Assembly: GCF_000703165.1 (NCBI RefSeq)
Contig: NZ_JNLQ01000002.1
Span: 372,001 to 436,000, forward strand
DNA from: Butyrivibrio sp. AE3004
Lineage (GTDB): Bacteria > Bacillota > Clostridia > Lachnospirales > Lachnospiraceae
Direction: 5' to 3'
Length of the DNA stretch: 64,000 nucleotides
Position numbers and translations under genes: made by a program. Shown here piece after piece: positions 6,585 to 14,296 of this stretch; positions within the stretch are counted from its first letter, which is position 1, and each line of letters begins with the position of its first letter. The notes under the pieces are model-generated. The model saw nothing but the letters and a program-made list of their open reading frames with translations. It was not told where the DNA came from and searched no databases.

Positions 6585-6851
6585 ATGGCGAAATGTGTAA
6601 ATTGCGGAAGAGAATTAGAAGGTAATGAGAGATTTTGTCCCAATTGTGGAAGTCCCATAGGGAATGGTAACAGCTCGAATGATATCGCAGAATTGACACA
6701 AGCAATAAAGCTTCTTGTATTCGAGAACAGGACTCAAAACGAGAAGATCATTAAGCTATTGGATAATCAGAACAAGATGATCTGTGAACTTGGAAAAATG
6801 GTGGCAACCATTTCCAAGTACCAGATTGTAAATACCATATTCAAGGATTAA
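6585..6851 (+). CDS. Zinc-ribbon protein with coiled coil
   Basis: An 88-residue protein with an N-terminal zinc ribbon: CVNCGRELEGNERFCPNCG gives two CxxC knuckles at about residues 4-7 and 19-22. The rest (about 35-85) is a predicted helix with heptad-like hydrophobic spacing (LTQAIKLLV, IIKLLDNQNKMI), likely a coiled coil for oligomerisation. There is no membrane segment. GAGGAGG precedes the ATG at 6585, which is better than the ATG at 6570 that falls in the binding site itself. Function is unknown; such proteins often act as adaptors. It follows the shikimate kinase gene by 21 bases and may be in the same transcript. Confidence 0.7.
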   Translation: MAKCVNCGRELEGNERFCPNCGSPIGNGNSSNDIAELTQAIKLLVFENRTQNEKIIKLLDNQNKMICELGKMVATISKYQIVNTIFKD

Positions 6852-6867
6852 GCATCAGAAATCCTTT

Positions 6868-7050
6868 TTAAATGAAGAATAAAAATGAAGCAGCTACGAG
6901 ACCGGCTAGTATCGAAAATGATATTATGCCGGTTGCTTTTTCTTTTACGGTCTCTGTATCTATATAACGATTATTAAAACGAACTGTATCTATAATCTTA
7001 GGTGAAGCTTCCTTTGCAAAAACATTTTTTGTATTATTATTATTTCGCAT
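6868..7050 (-). CDS. Small single-pass membrane protein (60 aa)
   Basis: A 60-residue product with a polar, Asn-rich start (MRNNNNTKNVF), a charged middle and a C-terminal hydrophobic helix (about residues 41-60, IISFSILAGLVAASFLFFI) running to the last residue. This is a tail-anchored layout. The coding claim is supported by GGGAGGAT eight bases before the ATG. It converges with the zinc-ribbon gene, with only 16 bases between stops. No function can be assigned; small tail-anchored proteins often regulate membrane complexes. Confidence 0.55.
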   Translation of the reverse strand: MRNNNNTKNVFAKEASPKIIDTVRFNNRYIDTETVKEKATGIISFSILAGLVAASFLFFI

Positions 7051-7297
7051 TGATCCATCCTCCCATAAACACTAAATATTTATTAGTTATTTCAACATTT
7101 AGTGGTTTTAAAAGATTATATATACAACATATAAAAACTTTATAAACTTGATGGAAAAATACTATTAAATTACAAAATACTAAAATAGGTATTGAAATTT
7201 TTATTTTTTTGGAGAAAAGAAATGGTAGAATGATGATAAATATCTATGTTTTCTGAATATAATAAGAAAAAATTGAAAATTATCTTTCATTAAGGAC

Positions 7298-7454
7298 CCG
7301 CTTATAGTAATATTATAAACGGATTCCCAAATGATCCTCTATTATATAGTTCCCTCTATATAACTTGGTCCAGCCTATGGCTGGATCATTATATGAAAAA
7401 TCAATCAGGTTCCCTCACGGTAAGGTTCTTAGAGAAGTTTCCCAAATGTTCCTC
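7298..7454 (+). ncRNA. Candidate structured RNA of unknown type
   Basis: Four elements occur in mirrored order: TTCCCAAATGATCCTC (7324-7339), GTTCCCTC (7349-7356), then a 10-base hairpin TGGTCCAGCC-tat-GGCTGGATCA (7366-7388), then GTTCCCTC again (about 7409) and TTCCCAAATGTTCCTC (7439-7454). Further hairpins are TTATATAG-ttccct-CTATATAA (7342-7363) and an imperfect one at 7298-7322. No known RNA family was recognised. The strand is uncertain. Confidence 0.3.
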
Positions 7455-7649
7455 AATTCATATACCGCTCTGAATGACTTTCTTCGACAATCAATATATC
7501 ACATATCAAAATGCGGTGCTTGGACGCTTTTATGCCTATAAGCCCACCTTTTTCCCCTTGGATAAAACCTATATTCCGACTAAATCTCCCTTTGATTACC
7601 CCTTGATTTTGACTAAAGGAAAGCATTCATTTGCCTGCAAGGGTGCAAC

Positions 7650-7675
7650 AAAAAAGGAGAGTAATAAACTCTCCT
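7650..7675 (-). terminator. Intrinsic terminator for the minus-strand gene
   Basis: On the minus strand GGAGAG-N7-CTCTCC is followed by six T residues. It lies about 40 bases beyond the stop codon of the 206-residue gene. Confidence 0.8.
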
Positions 7676-7714
7676 CAATAAACAAAAGTTGATATCTGTA
7701 TAGACGTTGCCGGA

Positions 7715-8335
7715 TCATGTTCCATACCCGAGCATAAGATCAAATCGTCCTTCTTCTTTTTGTATTTTTTCCAATAGACTCTGCCAATCACCGAGGCTCT
7801 CCAGACATCTCTGCCAGAAGTAGATGCCAAAAAGCATGACAGCCTCTTCTTTTCGGTATGAGAATTTGTGCGAATCAAGGTCTAAAGCAAGATAAACATC
7901 AGTGTTGTTATAGTCCTCTTCGGAAACATATAACATATCGAGAATATTATAGTAAAGCATGCCAAGATTTGCTTCTTCCTCAGTCGGAGCATTAACCTTA
8001 AATTTCTTCAGCTCTTCGAGAGTGTCATAAAGAATTCCTTCTGTTTTTTCATCATTAAGAATCTGCATGACCATCTTATCTACAGCTGCCTGCTCAATTT
8101 CGGTTTCGCTTATAAAATGCCTGTATACAAATGGTGCAACCTTTTCAAGGGAATCCTTACCCATTACTCCGTAATTGAACATATCACGGTTTTGCATATA
8201 AAATTTGTAGCATTTTAAAATCTTCTCAATATTTTTATAGGTCTTTTTATCGTAATTAACATTAAATAGTCCACCGGACAGTTCTATAAGCCTTTTTGCA
8301 CGTGTTTCTTTCACATTCTCTTCCCCACATTTCAA
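7715..8335 (-). CDS. Hypothetical helical protein (206 aa)
   Basis: A 206-residue cytoplasmic protein that seems mostly alpha-helical, with alternating charged and aromatic patches (for example YKFYMQNRDMFNYG, NLGMLYYNILDML and GIYFWQRCLESL). No signal peptide, membrane segment or catalytic motif is seen, and I do not recognise the family. The start is well supported: GAGGGGAG lies nine bases before the ATG. It is transcribed alone, with a terminator after it and an AT-rich 220-base intergenic region before it that is shared with the divergent thpR gene. Confidence 0.6.
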   Translation of the reverse strand: MKCGEENVKETRAKRLIELSGGLFNVNYDKKTYKNIEKILKCYKFYMQNRDMFNYGVMGKDSLEKVAPFVYRHFISETEIEQAAVDKMVMQILNDEKTEGILYDTLEELKKFKVNAPTEEEANLGMLYYNILDMLYVSEEDYNNTDVYLALDLDSHKFSYRKEEAVMLFGIYFWQRCLESLGDWQSLLEKIQKEEGRFDLMLGYGT

Positions 8336-8555
8336 AATTCTCCCCTCAAATTTGTCAAATGTAAGTGTGACAATAAATTAACATAAATTATAACATAATG
8401 AAAAAAGGTTTGTAAATTTTTTGCGAAATAATTTTAACAAAAATGTAATATTTATTCGTAATGATATTTTTATATGAAAATTTCATAACTTACACTAAAT
8501 ATAAATAAAACGTGTTAGCATATAATTATTCCTTAGTTTATAGAGGAGGTATATT

Positions 8556-9068
8556 ATGCGTTTATTCATAGCGATTGTCCTTGATGAAAACATGACTGAT
8601 GCGCTCACGGAGATGCAGGATGATCTGATGAGGGTTGGAGTGAAGGGCGGATATACAAGGCCCGAGAATCTTCACATAACCCTTGCGTTTCTCGGAGAAA
8701 ATGATGAACCGGAAAAGGTTGAGGAGATAATGCGTGATGTGCCGCTTAGGGCTTTTACTATAAAAGTATCGGGAACTCGCCGGTTTAAGGATATGGTTTT
8801 TGCCAATGTCGAGGAAAACCGGGATCTTCATGATTATGTAAAGCGTTTACGAAAAGCACTGTCAGATAATGATATAAGTTATGATATGAAAAAATTCATG
8901 CCACATATTACTCTTGTAAGGAGAGCATCGGGCAACAAGGAGTTTCCGGTGCAGTATGAGATAGATACTGAAGAATCCATGAGAGTAAAGGGGATATCTC
9001 TTATGAAATCCGAACATGGAAAGCATGGAATGGTTTATACTGAAATTGCCTATGTGAGGGCATTTTAA
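8556..9068 (+). CDS. thpR: RNA 2',3'-cyclic phosphodiesterase (2'-5' RNA ligase family)
   Basis: A 170-residue 2H-phosphoesterase. The two catalytic HxT motifs are HITLAFLG (His about residue 40) and HITLVRR (His about 117), at the normal distance. The N-terminal strand MRLFIAIVLDE is typical for ThpR/LigT proteins. These enzymes open 2',3'-cyclic phosphates at RNA ends and can ligate tRNA halves in vitro; the physiological role is unsettled. TAGAGGAGG is a strong binding site before the ATG. A TATAAT at 8521-8526 is a likely -10. It heads a run of three genes (hypothetical, nucleotidase) on the same strand. Confidence 0.9.
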   Translation: MRLFIAIVLDENMTDALTEMQDDLMRVGVKGGYTRPENLHITLAFLGENDEPEKVEEIMRDVPLRAFTIKVSGTRRFKDMVFANVEENRDLHDYVKRLRKALSDNDISYDMKKFMPHITLVRRASGNKEFPVQYEIDTEESMRVKGISLMKSEHGKHGMVYTEIAYVRAF

Positions 9069-9106
9069 TAACTGTTAATAGAGAAAGGATTTATACAATT
9101 AAGAAT

Positions 9107-9400
9107 ATGGATAACCGTATTGAATGGGCAAGAAACCGGGATGATCTGGTGCTTGCCATAAAAAAGCTGGGATTTCCGGAGGCCCTTGGAGAACAGATAG
9201 CCAAGATGCTTGGGAGTCCGAAGGCTATGCAAAGGATGATGGCATATTTGTACAATGTTAAACCCGGGACAGCGGAACTTATTGTTGACGAGGCGCTTGC
9301 AATCTGCAGTGATGTAGACAGATGGAAGGATAAAAAGGCTGCGGAAGAGGCAAATGCCAGATATAATGAAATTTTGTATTACGGCTTGGGAGATGAATGA
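9107..9400 (+). CDS. Hypothetical protein (97 aa)
   Basis: A 97-residue soluble, helical protein (WARNRDDLVLAIKKLGFP near the start, YNVKPGTAELIVDEALAIC in the middle). No recognisable motif or membrane segment. AGAAAGGA lies rather far (about 18 bases) before the ATG, so translation may be weak or start elsewhere. Its stop overlaps the start of the downstream nucleotidase by four bases (ATGA), which strongly suggests translational coupling and that the frame is real. Confidence 0.6.
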   Translation: MDNRIEWARNRDDLVLAIKKLGFPEALGEQIAKMLGSPKAMQRMMAYLYNVKPGTAELIVDEALAICSDVDRWKDKKAAEEANARYNEILYYGLGDE

Positions 9401-9996
9401 TGAAAATTTATGTTGATTTTGATGATTGCCTGTGTGAGACAGCAAAGGCTTTTTCTGATATTGCGGGGAGACTGTTTGGCAAAGATGTTCCTTATGAGAA
9501 GATGAAGTATTTTAATCTTCAAAAGACGTTTGATCTTAATGATAGTGAGTATGAACAACTTATGGCAGAAGGACATTGTTCAGATGTTCTTTTAGCATAT
9601 GAAGAAACACCGGGAGCATCCAGGGTACTAAATGAACTGATCGATCTTGGACATGAGGTTTATATTATTACGGGAAGACCGCTTATTACCTATGAGAGTT
9701 CCAGAAAATGGCTTGATGACCATGGACTTTCGAGGGTAAAGCTGTTTTTTCTGAATAAATACGGCAGAGACTTTTTTTACAAAAACGGTGAGTTCAATCT
9801 TGAACTGGAGGATTTCTATAAGATGAAATTTGATTATGCAGTTGAAGATTCACCAATGGCATTTAAATATTTTGATCATTTGCCTGAGCTTAAGGTCATG
9901 GTGTTTGATAGGCCATGGAACAGGGATTGCGAGTTCCCCGGGGACAATTATTTCAGAAGCCCTGATTGGAAGTGGATAAGGGAACAGATAATATAA
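9397..9996 (+). CDS. HAD-type 5'(3')-deoxyribonucleotidase-like phosphatase
   Basis: A 199-residue HAD-superfamily protein. Motif I is VDFDDCLCET (about residues 5-14; the two Asp are the nucleophile and acid), motif II is IITGRPL, and motif IV is VEDSPM (about residue 149). This layout and length match the NT5C-like 5'-nucleotidases that dephosphorylate deoxyribonucleoside monophosphates, but the substrate is not certain. The ATG overlaps the upstream stop as ATGA. Cytoplasmic, Mg-dependent by family. No terminator is seen right after it. Confidence 0.75.
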   Translation: MMKIYVDFDDCLCETAKAFSDIAGRLFGKDVPYEKMKYFNLQKTFDLNDSEYEQLMAEGHCSDVLLAYEETPGASRVLNELIDLGHEVYIITGRPLITYESSRKWLDDHGLSRVKLFFLNKYGRDFFYKNGEFNLELEDFYKMKFDYAVEDSPMAFKYFDHLPELKVMVFDRPWNRDCEFPGDNYFRSPDWKWIREQII

Positions 9997-10117
9997 TGCT
10001 TGCAATATTCTCCATAATTGATGTAAAATACCGAATGTTCGCCCTTTGGGTGATTAAATACGAATATTAAAAAGAGGAATCATTTAAGATTACAATTTCA
10101 ATTATAGGAGAAAGATT

Positions 10118-10438
10118 GTGACTAAAGACGAATTTTTGAAGAATCTTCTTTCGGAAGGTTTTATATGTGAGAAATCCGGGCAGTATCCTACGGTAGTTTG
10201 TGAAGCTGATGAGGTTAAAAAGGTGGCAGGAAAAGTTAAATCAATTGCCAAAGACAAAGGATATACATCATCCTTTGCTATCAAAAGCATACGCGAGGGG
10301 ATGGAACTTATCTCCAAGGACGGCGAGATTTCAAGGATCGTAGCCGTAGAGGATGATGAACCCGAAACAAAAGAACAACCAATAGCAATAGCGGAACCTA
10401 TACCGATGACAGCAATGACAGAGGATGCAACTGCATAA
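10118..10438 (+). CDS. Hypothetical protein (106 aa)
   Basis: A 106-residue protein with a compact N-terminal domain (MTKDEFLKNLLSEGFICEK, then VVCEADEVKKVAGKVKSIAK) and an acidic, Pro/Ala/Thr-rich flexible tail from about residue 80. It starts with GTG after AGGAGAAAG. No motif known to me is present and no membrane segment is visible. An intrinsic terminator follows 22 bases after the stop, so it is the last gene of its transcript. Confidence 0.6.
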   Translation: MTKDEFLKNLLSEGFICEKSGQYPTVVCEADEVKKVAGKVKSIAKDKGYTSSFAIKSIREGMELISKDGEISRIVAVEDDEPETKEQPIAIAEPIPMTAMTEDATA

Positions 10439-10460
10439 AAGGGAAAATGAAGAAGAAAAA

Positions 10461-10498
10461 AACGGAAACACTGAAAAACAGTAGGTTCCGTTTTTTTT
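10461..10498 (+). terminator. Intrinsic terminator
   Basis: AACGGAA and TTCCGTT arms enclose an inner ACTG-aaaaa-CAGT hairpin and are followed by a run of eight T residues. Confidence 0.9.
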
Positions 10499-10630
10499 AG
10501 TTTAATAGTATAATTTTAATTGTATTCTGCTAAATCATGAGCTAATTGTATGAAGACGGGGGCAAAGCAAAAATGATTACAGAATTCAGGAAGGTAAAAG
10601 GTTTTGTAGGGATAAGGAAGAAAAAAACAT

Positions 10631-11275
10631 ATGTTGGACAATATCGAAGTATTTACACAGAGCAGCATAAGGGTAAAATGCAGTTCCGGAACTATATATG
10701 TGGATCCTTTTCGAATGAAGGAAGAGCCTCATGATGCGGATTATGTACTGATAACACATGGACATTCGGATCATTTTTCTATAAAGGATATCCGAAAGGT
10801 GATAAAGGCTACAACGACCATTGTTGTTCCCGTGAGATTAGAGGATGATGCAAAAGAACTGGCACCTGAAGTAAAGGACATAATTACCTTAAAGCCCGGT
10901 ATTTATAAGGAAATAAGCGGACTTGAGCTGGAGACGGTTCCTGCATATAACACCGTCAAACCTTTTCATCCAAAGCGTGCTGAGTGGGTAGGATATATCC
11001 TCAGAGTAGATGGGAAGAGAGTTTATATAGCAGGCGATACAGGCCTTACAAAGGAATCAAAGCTTGTAAAGTGCGATATTGCTCTTGTGCCTGTAGGCGG
11101 TACGTATACCATGGATGCAAAAAAAGCTGCAGATCTTATAAACACAATTCGTCCGGAGTATGCCATACCTACACATTATGGAAGTATAGTTGGCAAAAAG
11201 ACTGACGGACAGACCTTTGCCGGATATGTAAAGAGCCCTGTTATGGTTATAGAGAAAATACAGTATTTTGAATAA
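10631..11275 (+). CDS. MBL-fold metal-dependent hydrolase (UlaG-like)
   Basis: A 214-residue metallo-beta-lactamase-fold protein. The metal motif THGHSDHFS (about residues 42-50) is complete, GDTG (about 137-140) supplies the bridging Asp, and THYGS (about 180-184) the last His. The N-terminal stretch with YVDPFRM and the general size match UlaG-like hydrolases of the L-ascorbate/RNase-like group rather than glyoxalases. The substrate is unknown. The ATG at 10631 has a modest GATAAGGAAG site. A strong terminator follows. Confidence 0.8.
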   Translation: MLDNIEVFTQSSIRVKCSSGTIYVDPFRMKEEPHDADYVLITHGHSDHFSIKDIRKVIKATTTIVVPVRLEDDAKELAPEVKDIITLKPGIYKEISGLELETVPAYNTVKPFHPKRAEWVGYILRVDGKRVYIAGDTGLTKESKLVKCDIALVPVGGTYTMDAKKAADLINTIRPEYAIPTHYGSIVGKKTDGQTFAGYVKSPVMVIEKIQYFE

Positions 11276-11294
11276 TAGTATGATTTACCAAATA

Positions 11295-11336
11295 AAAATC
11301 CCGGGAAGGTTTAAGGAAATACCTTTTCGGGATTTT
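11295..11336 (+). terminator. Intrinsic terminator
   Basis: AAAATCCCG and CGGGATTTT arms with an inner AAGGT/ACCTT extension follow the MBL-fold gene. Confidence 0.8.
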
Positions 11337-11455
11337 GTGTAGTTGTGCTTTAATTTGCAAAATCCGGGAATCTATCAACAAAATAATGGAAAGATGGACT
11401 ATTCTGATGTATTTTAGTTATAAGAAAAGATGAACTGATCGGAGGAGGGCACAGC

Positions 11456-11743
11456 ATGGAAATTACAGCTAAATTAGAGGGTCTTATTGAAAAAGCAAAG
11501 AGTGACAAGAGTCTTAAGGAAAAGCTTCTTAATACGAGAGAGTCTGAAAATCCAATTGCTGATTTTTGTGATATAGCAACTCAGAACGGTTTTCCTATGA
11601 CGGTAATGGATATAGTTAATCAGGGAGAAGAGTTTTATGCGGAAATAAAGCGCAGCACAAACGGTGGTGGAGAAAACTCACCTGATCTTGATTTCCAGAA
11701 TGATGAATACTCCATTTTTATGATGAGGCTTAAGGATCTGTAA
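11456..11743 (+). CDS. Nif11-like small protein
   Basis: A 95-residue protein. Residues 1-60 resemble Nif11-type leader domains: an amphipathic helix LEGLIEKAKSDKSLKEKLL, then ADFCDIATQNGFPMTVMDI, corresponding to the LAxxxGF...t..ei pattern of the family. A flexible segment with Gly-Gly-Gly (about 71-73) separates this from a short acidic end. Nif11 leaders precede RiPP core peptides with a GG cleavage site; here the region after the glycines has no Cys and few Ser/Thr, and no modifying enzyme is nearby. It could be a free-standing family member. GGAGGAGGG precedes the ATG. Terminators flank it on both sides. Confidence 0.55.
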   Translation: MEITAKLEGLIEKAKSDKSLKEKLLNTRESENPIADFCDIATQNGFPMTVMDIVNQGEEFYAEIKRSTNGGGENSPDLDFQNDEYSIFMMRLKDL

Positions 11744-11764
11744 ATCATAGTAAATAAATATCAG

Positions 11765-11804
11765 GAAACGCCGGCTATTTTCATAGGAGAATAGTCGGCG
11801 TTTC
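11765..11804. terminator. Bidirectional terminator
   Basis: GAAACGCCG and CGGCGTTTC arms, extended by CTATT/AATAG, lie between the Nif11-like gene and a convergent small gene. Confidence 0.8.
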
Positions 11805-11823
11805 TTGATTTAAATTAATTTTT

Positions 11824-12045
11824 TTAATGACCTACAACCTGGTAATCTTTGTTCCAGATAAGCTCAAGCCCGTCAAAAAGATAGGTGAGCTTTCCATCAG
11901 GATATAGGCTGATGAACTTACTTGTGATATCGGACGGATTATCCTTGGAATTGTAGAAAACACCGCCAATATCATTGTACCCCTGCCTGTCATAAACAAA
12001 ACCGTCAATAGTGATCTTAGAAGGAAATGTTGATAAATCTGGCAT
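11824..12045 (-). CDS. Small hypothetical protein (73 aa)
   Basis: A 73-residue protein that looks beta-rich, with repeated Gly/Asp turns and aromatic residues (IDGFVYDRQGYNDIGG, ISLYPDGKLTYLFDG). No signal peptide or membrane segment. AAAGGAG lies seven bases before the ATG, which supports translation. I do not recognise the family. It is convergent with the Nif11-like gene and divergent from the riboflavin operon. Confidence 0.55.
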   Translation of the reverse strand: MPDLSTFPSKITIDGFVYDRQGYNDIGGVFYNSKDNPSDITSKFISLYPDGKLTYLFDGLELIWNKDYQVVGH

Positions 12046-12265
12046 GATCTGACTCCTTTATAATACTTATGGGTTGTCGTATCTTTGTGGGACATTCTAG
12101 CACATAATTGCCTAATTGTAATTGATTAAAATTAATTTAAAGTAAAGCATTGAGGTAAGCGGATTCCGGGAGAATTAACTTGCAGCCTATGACAAAATTA
12201 ATGTATTTTTGCGTTTGGGGAGATATGTAATAATGTTTATTTGTGGTCGTTATTTCCTATCTATA

Positions 12266-12294
12266 TTGACATGATATATTATGTGTACTAGAAT
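12266..12294 (+). promoter_or_regulatory. SigA-type promoter of the riboflavin operon
   Basis: TTGACA at 12266-12271 and TAGAAT at 12289-12294 are separated by 17 bases. Transcription would start near 12301, just ahead of the riboswitch. Confidence 0.8.
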
Positions 12295-12313
12295 TGAGTG
12301 CAATTGAATAACT

Positions 12314-12420
12314 ATCTTCAGGGCAGGGTGTAATTCCCTACCGGCGGTATAGCCCGCGAGCCATTTGGCATGATTCGGTGAGATTCCGAGGCCGACAGTA
12401 TAGTCTGGATGAGAGAAGAG
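12314..12420 (+). ncRNA. FMN riboswitch (RFN element)
   Basis: The conserved RFN core is plain: ATCTTCAGGGCAGGGTG, AATTCCCTACCGGCGGTA, AGCCCGCGAGC, then GGTGAGATTCCGAGGCC, GACAGTATAGTCTGGATG and GAGAAGA. It precedes ribD and is followed by an intrinsic terminator, the classic layout for transcription termination when FMN is abundant. Confidence 0.97.
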
Positions 12421-12438
12421 TTTTGCTTATGATTAGGT

Positions 12439-12474
12439 ATCCCTGGGAATATTTATGTTCTCGGGGATTTTTGT
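12439..12474 (+). terminator. Riboswitch-controlled terminator
   Basis: ATCCCTGGGAA pairs with TTCTCGGGGAT around a short AT loop and is followed by TTTTTG. Its place just after the RFN element makes it the likely expression platform. Confidence 0.85.
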
Positions 12475-12557
12475 TGTTTGGGAGCCATATAAATTCATGA
12501 AGCGTATGACATGTCTTGGATAGGAATATTCAAGACATTTTTTTTTGGAGGAGACCT

Positions 12558-13682
12558 ATGAATGATGAGTTTTATATGAAGAGGGCGCTTGAACTTGCAA
12601 GGAAAGGCGCAGGCTTTGTCAACCCCAATCCAATGGTGGGCGCGGTGATCGTAAAGGATGGAAAAATAATCGGAGAGGGGTATCATGAACGCTACGGTGA
12701 GCTGCATGCGGAAAGAAATGCTCTTAAGAACTGCAGTGAAAGTCCAAAAGGCGCGACTATGTATGTAACGCTTGAACCATGCTGTCACTATGGAAAAACA
12801 CCGCCTTGTACTGAGGCAATAATTGAAAACGGCATAAGCCGGGTGGTTGTGGCATCACTTGATGTAAATCCACTTGTTGCGGGGAAAGGTATAAAGATTC
12901 TGGAGGAGCACGGAATATCAACATCTGTGGGGATTCTTAAGGAAGACGCTGACAATCTGAATAAGGTCTTCATCAAATATATTCGTACACGACTTCCATA
13001 TGTGGTTATGAAATATGCAATGACTTCCGATGGCAAAATTGCGACAAAAACCGGAGCTTCAAAATGGGTAAGCTCGGAGGAATCAAGAAAGAACGTGCAC
13101 AGGCTCCGCAGCAGACTTTCGGCAATTATGGTAGGAGTCGGAACAGTTATTTCGGACGACCCGCTTCTGACCTGCAGAATATCTGCTGATAGCGAAAATT
13201 CCGGAAATGAATACAGAAATCCCATAAGAATAATCTGCGATACAAACTTTTCCACTCCGATGGATGCACATGTGGTTTTGGATGCAAAAAACAATAAAAC
13301 AATAATAGCAACCTGCTCAGAGGATGAAAGAAGGCAAGACTATTTTGAAAAAATGGGATGCGAGATTATCAGGGTATCAAAAAAAGACGGAGTAATAGAT
13401 TTAAAAGAGCTCATGCAAATCTTAGGAGAAAGAGGAATAGACAGCATTCTTCTTGAAGGAGGAGCTACGCTCAATTACAGTGCGCTAAATGCTCAGATAG
13501 TAGATGAAGTACAGATATATATTGCACCGAAGGTATTTGGAGGTCATGCAAAGAGTCCTGTTGAGGGTACGGGAATAGAGATACCCGGTGATGCATTTTT
13601 ACTTTCGCCGAGAAATGTATCCATGATAGGACAGGATGTTCTTATAGAAAACGAGGTGATTTATCAGTGTTTACAGGCATAA
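12558..13682 (+). CDS. ribD: Bifunctional diaminohydroxyphosphoribosylaminopyrimidine deaminase / reductase
   Basis: A 374-residue RibD. The N-terminal deaminase domain (1-145) has the zinc motif HAERNAL and CCHYGKTPPC with the NPNPMVGAV substrate loop; the C-terminal reductase domain (about 146-370) contains KYAMTSDGKIAT and the nucleotide-binding LLEGGATLN segment. It performs the second and third steps of riboflavin synthesis after GTP cyclohydrolase II. The ATG at 12558 follows GGAGGAG at ideal spacing; an upstream in-frame ATG at 12516 would add 14 residues outside the domain. It is the first gene of a four-gene operon under FMN riboswitch control and overlaps ribE by 16 bases. Confidence 0.96.
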   Translation: MNDEFYMKRALELARKGAGFVNPNPMVGAVIVKDGKIIGEGYHERYGELHAERNALKNCSESPKGATMYVTLEPCCHYGKTPPCTEAIIENGISRVVVASLDVNPLVAGKGIKILEEHGISTSVGILKEDADNLNKVFIKYIRTRLPYVVMKYAMTSDGKIATKTGASKWVSSEESRKNVHRLRSRLSAIMVGVGTVISDDPLLTCRISADSENSGNEYRNPIRIICDTNFSTPMDAHVVLDAKNNKTIIATCSEDERRQDYFEKMGCEIIRVSKKDGVIDLKELMQILGERGIDSILLEGGATLNYSALNAQIVDEVQIYIAPKVFGGHAKSPVEGTGIEIPGDAFLLSPRNVSMIGQDVLIENEVIYQCLQA

Positions 13683-14296
13683 TCGAGGAGATCGGCAAAA
13701 TCAGGGCTGTTTCCCGTGGAAGCGCTAAAAGCCAGCTTGTGGTAGGGGCAAGGAAGGTTCTCGAAGATGTTCATCTTGGGGACAGTATTGCGGTAAACGG
13801 CGTGTGCCTTACTGTTATCAGCTTTGATAAAGAGAGCTTTACAGTGGATGTTATGAATGAGACTTACTTAAGATCAAGTCTTGGAAATCTTAGGATTGGA
13901 AATGAAGTGAATCTGGAAAGGGCAATGGCAGCAGGCGGACGTTTCGGAGGACATATAGTTTCGGGACATATTGACGGAACAGGAAGAATAAAGGGAACGA
14001 GAAAAGACGGAAATGCAGTGTGGTACGAAATAATAGCAGATAATAGCATTCTTAAGGGAATTGTTGAAAAGGGATCAATAGCTATAGACGGAATAAGCCT
14101 GACTGTTGCAGCAGTTACACCGATAAGTTTTTCAGTATCAATAATACCACATACTCTGGAACAGACTATTCTTAAGGATAAGCGCGCGGGAAGTACGGTT
14201 AACCTTGAGAACGATATTATCGGGAAATATGTTCAGGCTTTCCTTACAAAGCCAAATGACAATAATGAAAAAATATGGGAGGTATTGTATGGATAA
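13667..14296 (+). CDS. ribE: Riboflavin synthase, alpha subunit
   Basis: A 209-residue protein made of two lumazine-binding repeats. Repeat 1 begins with [10 protein letters not shown] and contains NGVCLTV; repeat 2 begins after [13 protein letters not shown] and contains DGISLTV. This duplication is the mark of the trimeric riboflavin synthase that converts two lumazine molecules to riboflavin plus the pyrimidine. It starts with GTG inside the end of ribD (16-base overlap) after a GAGGTGA site, implying translational coupling. Its end overlaps ribBA by eight bases. Confidence 0.95.
   Translation: MFTGIIEEIGKIRAVSRGSAKSQLVVGARKVLEDVHLGDSIAVNGVCLTVISFDKESFTVDVMNETYLRSSLGNLRIGNEVNLERAMAAGGRFGGHIVSGHIDGTGRIKGTRKDGNAVWYEIIADNSILKGIVEKGSIAIDGISLTVAAVTPISFSVSIIPHTLEQTILKDKRAGSTVNLENDIIGKYVQAFLTKPNDNNEKIWEVLYG

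Larger units (their letters stand above)
7051..7714. other. 664-base gene-free stretch
   Basis: The first 200 bases are very AT-rich with no convincing frame. 7298-7454 holds the ordered repeat and hairpin structure listed separately. 7455-7650 has an open frame (7474-7692) without a ribosome binding site and with an unusual composition; I do not accept it as a gene. The right end is a minus-strand terminator. Confidence 0.5.

Noticed and set aside
7474..7692. 72-codon open frame on the plus strand
   Set aside because: No ribosome binding site, odd composition rich in Phe/Tyr/Lys/Pro, and it runs into the terminator of the opposite gene.
8514..8526. GTTAGCATAT before thpR, like the left half of the metal operator
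   Set aside because: The right half CTAAC is missing, and the bases overlap a -10 TATAAT; probably chance.
10546..10734. 62-codon frame overlapping the start of the MBL-fold gene
   Set aside because: Overlaps the clear MBL-fold gene in another frame for more than half of its length and matches nothing known to me.
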